A stretch of DNA of 64,000 nucleotides from Claveliimonas intestinigallinarum (GTDB lineage: Bacteria > Bacillota > Clostridia > Lachnospirales > Lachnospiraceae). The position numbers and the translations under genes are program-made. The stretch's first letter is position 1. Each line of letters opens with the position of its first letter. This document shows, one piece after another, positions 61,431 to 64,000 of this stretch. Location of the stretch: NCBI GenBank assembly GCA_019115145.1, contig DXED01000041.1, forward strand, positions 1-64,000. Reading direction: 5' to 3'. The notes beneath the pieces are model-generated. The model did no database searches and was not told where the DNA came from. It worked only from the letters and a program-made list of their open reading frames with translations.

Positions 61431-62600
61431 ATGAAGAAATACACCAGGATCTGTGCCAGGATCGACCTGGATGCGATCGAGTACAATCTGGAGATGATGA
61501 GAAGGAGACTCCCTTCTGACACGAAGATGATCGGCGTCATCAAGATGGACGGCTACGGCCACGGGGCGGCCCAGATCGCGAAGTACGTTATGGAGGAGAA
61601 GAACTACATCTGGGGCTACGCGGCCGCCACGCCCGACGAGGCGGCGCTGCTCAGGAAGAAGGGGATACAAAAGCCCATCCTTGTGCTGGGGTGCACCTTC
61701 CCGGAGCAAAGAGACGAGATGATCCGGCAGGAGATCCGCATGACCTGCTACACGGAGGAGATGGCCCGGGACGTCTCCGAGAGGGCCGGAAGGCTGGGAA
61801 AGACCGCTTACATCCACATCAAGCTGGACACCGGTATGTCCAGACTGGGCTTTCTCATCAGCGAGGAGAGCGCGGACGCCATTGCCCGGGCTGCCGGACT
61901 TCCCGGCATTGAGGCGGAGGGGATGTTTACCCACTTCTCCAAGGCAGATGAGACGGATAAAGCATTTACCCGGGGCCAGATGGAGAAATACCTGTGGATG
62001 AAGGCCCGGCTTGCGGACAGGGGCGTTGCGTTTAAACTGTGCCACTGCTCCAACAGCGCCGGCATCATCGACATGCCGGAGGCGGCCATGGATCTTGTCC
62101 GGGCAGGCATCGCCATGTATGGGCTGTACCCCTCCGGGGAGGTGCAAAAGGAACTGGTGCCCTTAAAGCCCGCCATGGAGCTCATAAGCCATGTGTCCCA
62201 CGTCAAATGGGTGGAGCCGGGAACCTTCGTCAGCTACGGGGGAACCTATGTCACAGAACGGAGGACAAAGATCGTCACAGTGCCTGTGGGATACGGGGAC
62301 GGCTATCCAAGAAGCCTGTCAGGTAAAGGATATGTGCTGATACATGGGAAAAAAGCCCCCATCCTGGGGCGGGTGTGCATGGATCAGTTTATGGTGGACG
62401 CAACAGATATAGAGGACGTACAGTTTGGCGACCGGATCATCCTGGCGGGGGAGGAGAAGGGCACAGGGGTCTCCATAGACACCCTGGCAGATCTGTCCGG
62501 CAGGTTTAATTACGAGTTTGTCTGCGATATCAGCAAACGCGTGCCCAGAGAGTACATCCGGAATGGTCAGGTCGCAGAGCAGATGGACTATTTTGAATAG
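61431..62600 (+). CDS. alr: Alanine racemase
   Basis: 389 aa. ARIDLDAIEYNLEMM, then the PLP lysine in VIKMDGYGHGA (about residue 39). LDTGMSRLGF lies in the barrel, and the second-half catalytic Tyr is in VSYGGTYV. It makes D-alanine for peptidoglycan. The motif reads IKMDGYGHG where many have VKADAYGHG, a known variant. Overlap-like spacing with nnrD (3 bp) indicates one transcript, probably continuing to mazF. Confidence 0.95.
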   Translation: MKKYTRICARIDLDAIEYNLEMMRRRLPSDTKMIGVIKMDGYGHGAAQIAKYVMEEKNYIWGYAAATPDEAALLRKKGIQKPILVLGCTFPEQRDEMIRQEIRMTCYTEEMARDVSERAGRLGKTAYIHIKLDTGMSRLGFLISEESADAIARAAGLPGIEAEGMFTHFSKADETDKAFTRGQMEKYLWMKARLADRGVAFKLCHCSNSAGIIDMPEAAMDLVRAGIAMYGLYPSGEVQKELVPLKPAMELISHVSHVKWVEPGTFVSYGGTYVTERRTKIVTVPVGYGDGYPRSLSGKGYVLIHGKKAPILGRVCMDQFMVDATDIEDVQFGDRIILAGEEKGTGVSIDTLADLSGRFNYEFVCDISKRVPREYIRNGQVAEQMDYFE

Positions 62601-62680
62601 CATCCACGCACGATTTGGAATACATCCGAGAAAGCTGGCAATACTATCAGTATCTTGAGTAAATCGGAGTGTGACAAAAA

Positions 62681-63028
62681 GTGCAGGTAAAACGCGGTGA
62701 TATTTATTATGCAGATTTAAGCCCTGTAGTGGGGTCTGAGCAGGGCGGCGTGCGCCCGGTGCTGATCATTCAGAACAATATCGGGAACAGGCACAGCCCC
62801 ACAGTCATCTGCGCGGCCATCACATCCCGCATGAATAAGGCAAAGCTGCCCACCCATGTGGAGATCGATGCTAGCAGATACAGGATTGTAAAGAACTCTG
62901 TCATTTTGCTGGAGCAGATCCGCACCATCGACAAGCGGAGGCTGAAGGACATGGTCTGCCACCTGGACAGGGAACTGATGGATAAAGTAGATGAAGCGCT
63001 CAAGGTCAGCTTTGAGCTTCATACATAG
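62681..63028 (+). CDS. mazF: MazF/EndoA-type endoribonuclease toxin, no adjacent antitoxin
   Basis: 115 aa. VKRGDIYYADLSPVVGSEQGGVRPVLIIQN and the catalytic region AAITSRMNKAKLPTHVEI match Bacillus EndoA/MazF, including the Arg after GGV and the Thr in AIT. It cuts single-stranded mRNA at short sequences. It starts with GTG, with GGAGTG upstream. The gap to alr is only 80 bp and holds no MazE-like frame, although in Bacillus the antitoxin sits between alr and the toxin. Confidence 0.93.
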   Translation: MQVKRGDIYYADLSPVVGSEQGGVRPVLIIQNNIGNRHSPTVICAAITSRMNKAKLPTHVEIDASRYRIVKNSVILLEQIRTIDKRRLKDMVCHLDRELMDKVDEALKVSFELHT

Positions 63029-63058
63029 ATACAAAAAAGGAGCGATAGAGGAGAGATT

Positions 63059-63859
63059 ATGGAAGAAGGAAGCTTGTTTCAGAGGATGAAACAGATGTTT
63101 CAGGAGGATGAGGACCTGAGGGAAAAGCCCGAGCTCGGCCAGGAGGCCACAGAGCTCATCCGAAATATTTTCCGGTACATGGACAAGGACGCCAGGGACA
63201 TCATGACCCACAGAAGAGACATTGTGGCCATTGACGGGGAGGAGACATTGGAGGATGCGCTGAAGTTCATGCTGGAGGAGAACCACTCCCGATTTCCCAT
63301 TTACCACGAGGATATTGACGAGATCATCGGCACCATGCATCTGCGGGAGGCCATGGTCTGCTACATGAACGAGGAGCTGCGCGAAAAGCCGGTCAGAGAG
63401 TTGAAGGAGTACATACGCCCGGTCACCTTCATACCGGAGTCCAAGAGCATTGACACTCTCTTCAAGGAGATGCAGGCGAAAAAGAAGCACGTGGTCATCG
63501 TGCTGGACGAGTACGGCCAGACATCAGGGCTTGTGGCTATGGAGGATATCCTGGAGGAGATCATGGGCAATATCCTGGACGAGTACGACGAAGAGGAGGA
63601 GACCATCGTCAGACAGGCTGACGGCTCTGTGACGGCCAGCGGCTTTACGGACCTGGAGGATCTGGAGGAGATGCTGGGCATTTCCATGGACACAGAGGAA
63701 TATGAGACTCTAAACGGCTTCCTGACAGGGCAGCTTGACCGGATCCCCGGGGAGGATGAGCACTGCGTGGTGGAGTTCGGGGGCTACAGATTTACCGTGC
63801 TGAAGGTGGACAACAACGCTATCCAGTCAGTCAGGATTGAAAAAATGGGCGGGGAGTGA
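63059..63859 (+). CDS. CBS-domain protein of the hemolysin C/CorC family
   Basis: 266 aa. Two CBS domains (about 40-165; VRDIMT-like DARDIMTHRRDIVAI and HVVIVLDEYGQTSGLV) are followed by the CorC_HlyC domain (about 185-262; VTASGFTDLEDLEEMLG and YRFTVLKVDNNAI). The DUF21 membrane domain found in longer relatives is absent. The family is linked to Mg2+/Co2+ efflux or to ribosome-related roles (YbeX); the hemolysin name is historical. 30 bp after mazF. Confidence 0.92.
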   Translation: MEEGSLFQRMKQMFQEDEDLREKPELGQEATELIRNIFRYMDKDARDIMTHRRDIVAIDGEETLEDALKFMLEENHSRFPIYHEDIDEIIGTMHLREAMVCYMNEELREKPVRELKEYIRPVTFIPESKSIDTLFKEMQAKKKHVVIVLDEYGQTSGLVAMEDILEEIMGNILDEYDEEEETIVRQADGSVTASGFTDLEDLEEMLGISMDTEEYETLNGFLTGQLDRIPGEDEHCVVEFGGYRFTVLKVDNNAIQSVRIEKMGGE

Positions 63860-63905
63860 TAGAATAGAAAAAGTGTGAATATAGAAGATACAAGGAGAGA
63901 GGAAA

Positions 63906-64000
63906 ATGTCAGGACATTCAAAATTTGCCAATATCAAGCATAAGAAAGAGAAAAATGACGCGGCAAAAGGAAAGATCTTTACAAAGATAGGGAAAGAGCT
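63906..64000 (+). CDS. YebC/PmpR-family protein (partial, 5' end)
   Basis: The frame starts MSGHSKFANIKHKKEKNDAAKGKIFTKIGKE and runs off the window edge. The MxGHSKxxNIKHKKxxxDxxKGKxFTKxxKE start is diagnostic for YebC/PmpR proteins, some of which help ribosomes through proline stretches while others were described as regulators. AAGGAGAGAGG precedes the ATG. Only 31 residues are visible. Confidence 0.93.
   Translation, partial: MSGHSKFANIKHKKEKNDAAKGKIFTKIGKE

Noticed and set aside
1..64000. CRISPR arrays, rRNA genes, complete insertion sequences, prophage modules
   Set aside because: No regularly spaced repeats, rRNA sequence, transposase or phage structural genes were seen anywhere in the window.

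Overview
The window looks like chromosomal DNA from a Clostridia bacterium, most likely a Lachnospiraceae-type gut anaerobe. The evidence is gene content and order: pta-ackA, DUF177-rpmF, plsX-acpP-rnc-smc-ftsY, Rex, a homocitrate-synthase-like (Re)-citrate synthase beside NADP-isocitrate dehydrogenase, a fructose PTS operon and TmcAL. Ribosome binding sites are strong and purine-rich. Housekeeping DNA is visibly GC-rich. A central block (about 26.4-49.3 kb) is clearly richer in A+T and has different codon use. The species cannot be named from the sequence alone.

Layout. 0.1-9.9 kb: tRNA-Leu(CAA) on the minus strand, then polA, coaE, a YycJ-like metallo-hydrolase, an ACT protein, a UPF0210/PFL protein, degV, tmcAL (minus) and mgtE. 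10-13.1 kb: pta, ackA, DUF177 and rpmF (L32, only 59 aa). 13.2-16.9 kb: fruR-fruK-fruA behind a promoter with repeated operator-like motifs. 17-18.4 kb: a 77-aa orphan protein and a tyrosine-recombinase-like protein that has lost key catalytic residues. 18.5-26.4 kb: plsX, acpP, rnc, smc, ftsY and a threonine deaminase.

26.4-49.1 kb is a Wzx/Wzy-type exopolysaccharide (capsule) locus. A divergent small XRE regulator faces a promoter bracketed by two 18-bp direct repeats. The locus then carries an initiating sugar-phosphate transferase, a membrane-anchored Ig-like protein, an inverted acyltransferase, the CpsB-CpsC-CpsD phosphoregulatory set, seven recognisable glycosyltransferases, a Wzy-like polymerase, a hexapeptide acyltransferase, a pyruvyltransferase, a Wzx flippase, an Fe-S F420-dehydrogenase-beta-like protein, a second acyltransferase and a second Wzz-like protein. 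It closes with an antisense sugar-transferase-like gene, a membrane-anchored metallophosphoesterase and an antisense 49-aa membrane protein. Together these would build, modify (acetyl, pyruvyl), flip, polymerise and length-control a surface glycan.

49.3-52.7 kb is a (Re)-citrate synthase-GntR-isocitrate dehydrogenase operon. Its promoter is overlapped by a near-perfect 26-bp palindrome, suggesting feedback control of the oxidative TCA branch toward 2-oxoglutarate/glutamate. 52.7-57 kb holds two hairpins, then a circularly permuted PstS-like lipoprotein, polyphosphate kinase and a CorA-type transporter. 57-64 kb: ABC-F ATPase (minus), rex, nnrD, alr, a MazF with no adjacent antitoxin, a CBS/CorC protein and the start of a YebC gene cut by the window edge. 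No rRNA, CRISPR array, complete insertion sequence or prophage was seen. All product names come from motif recognition by eye; no database search was run.
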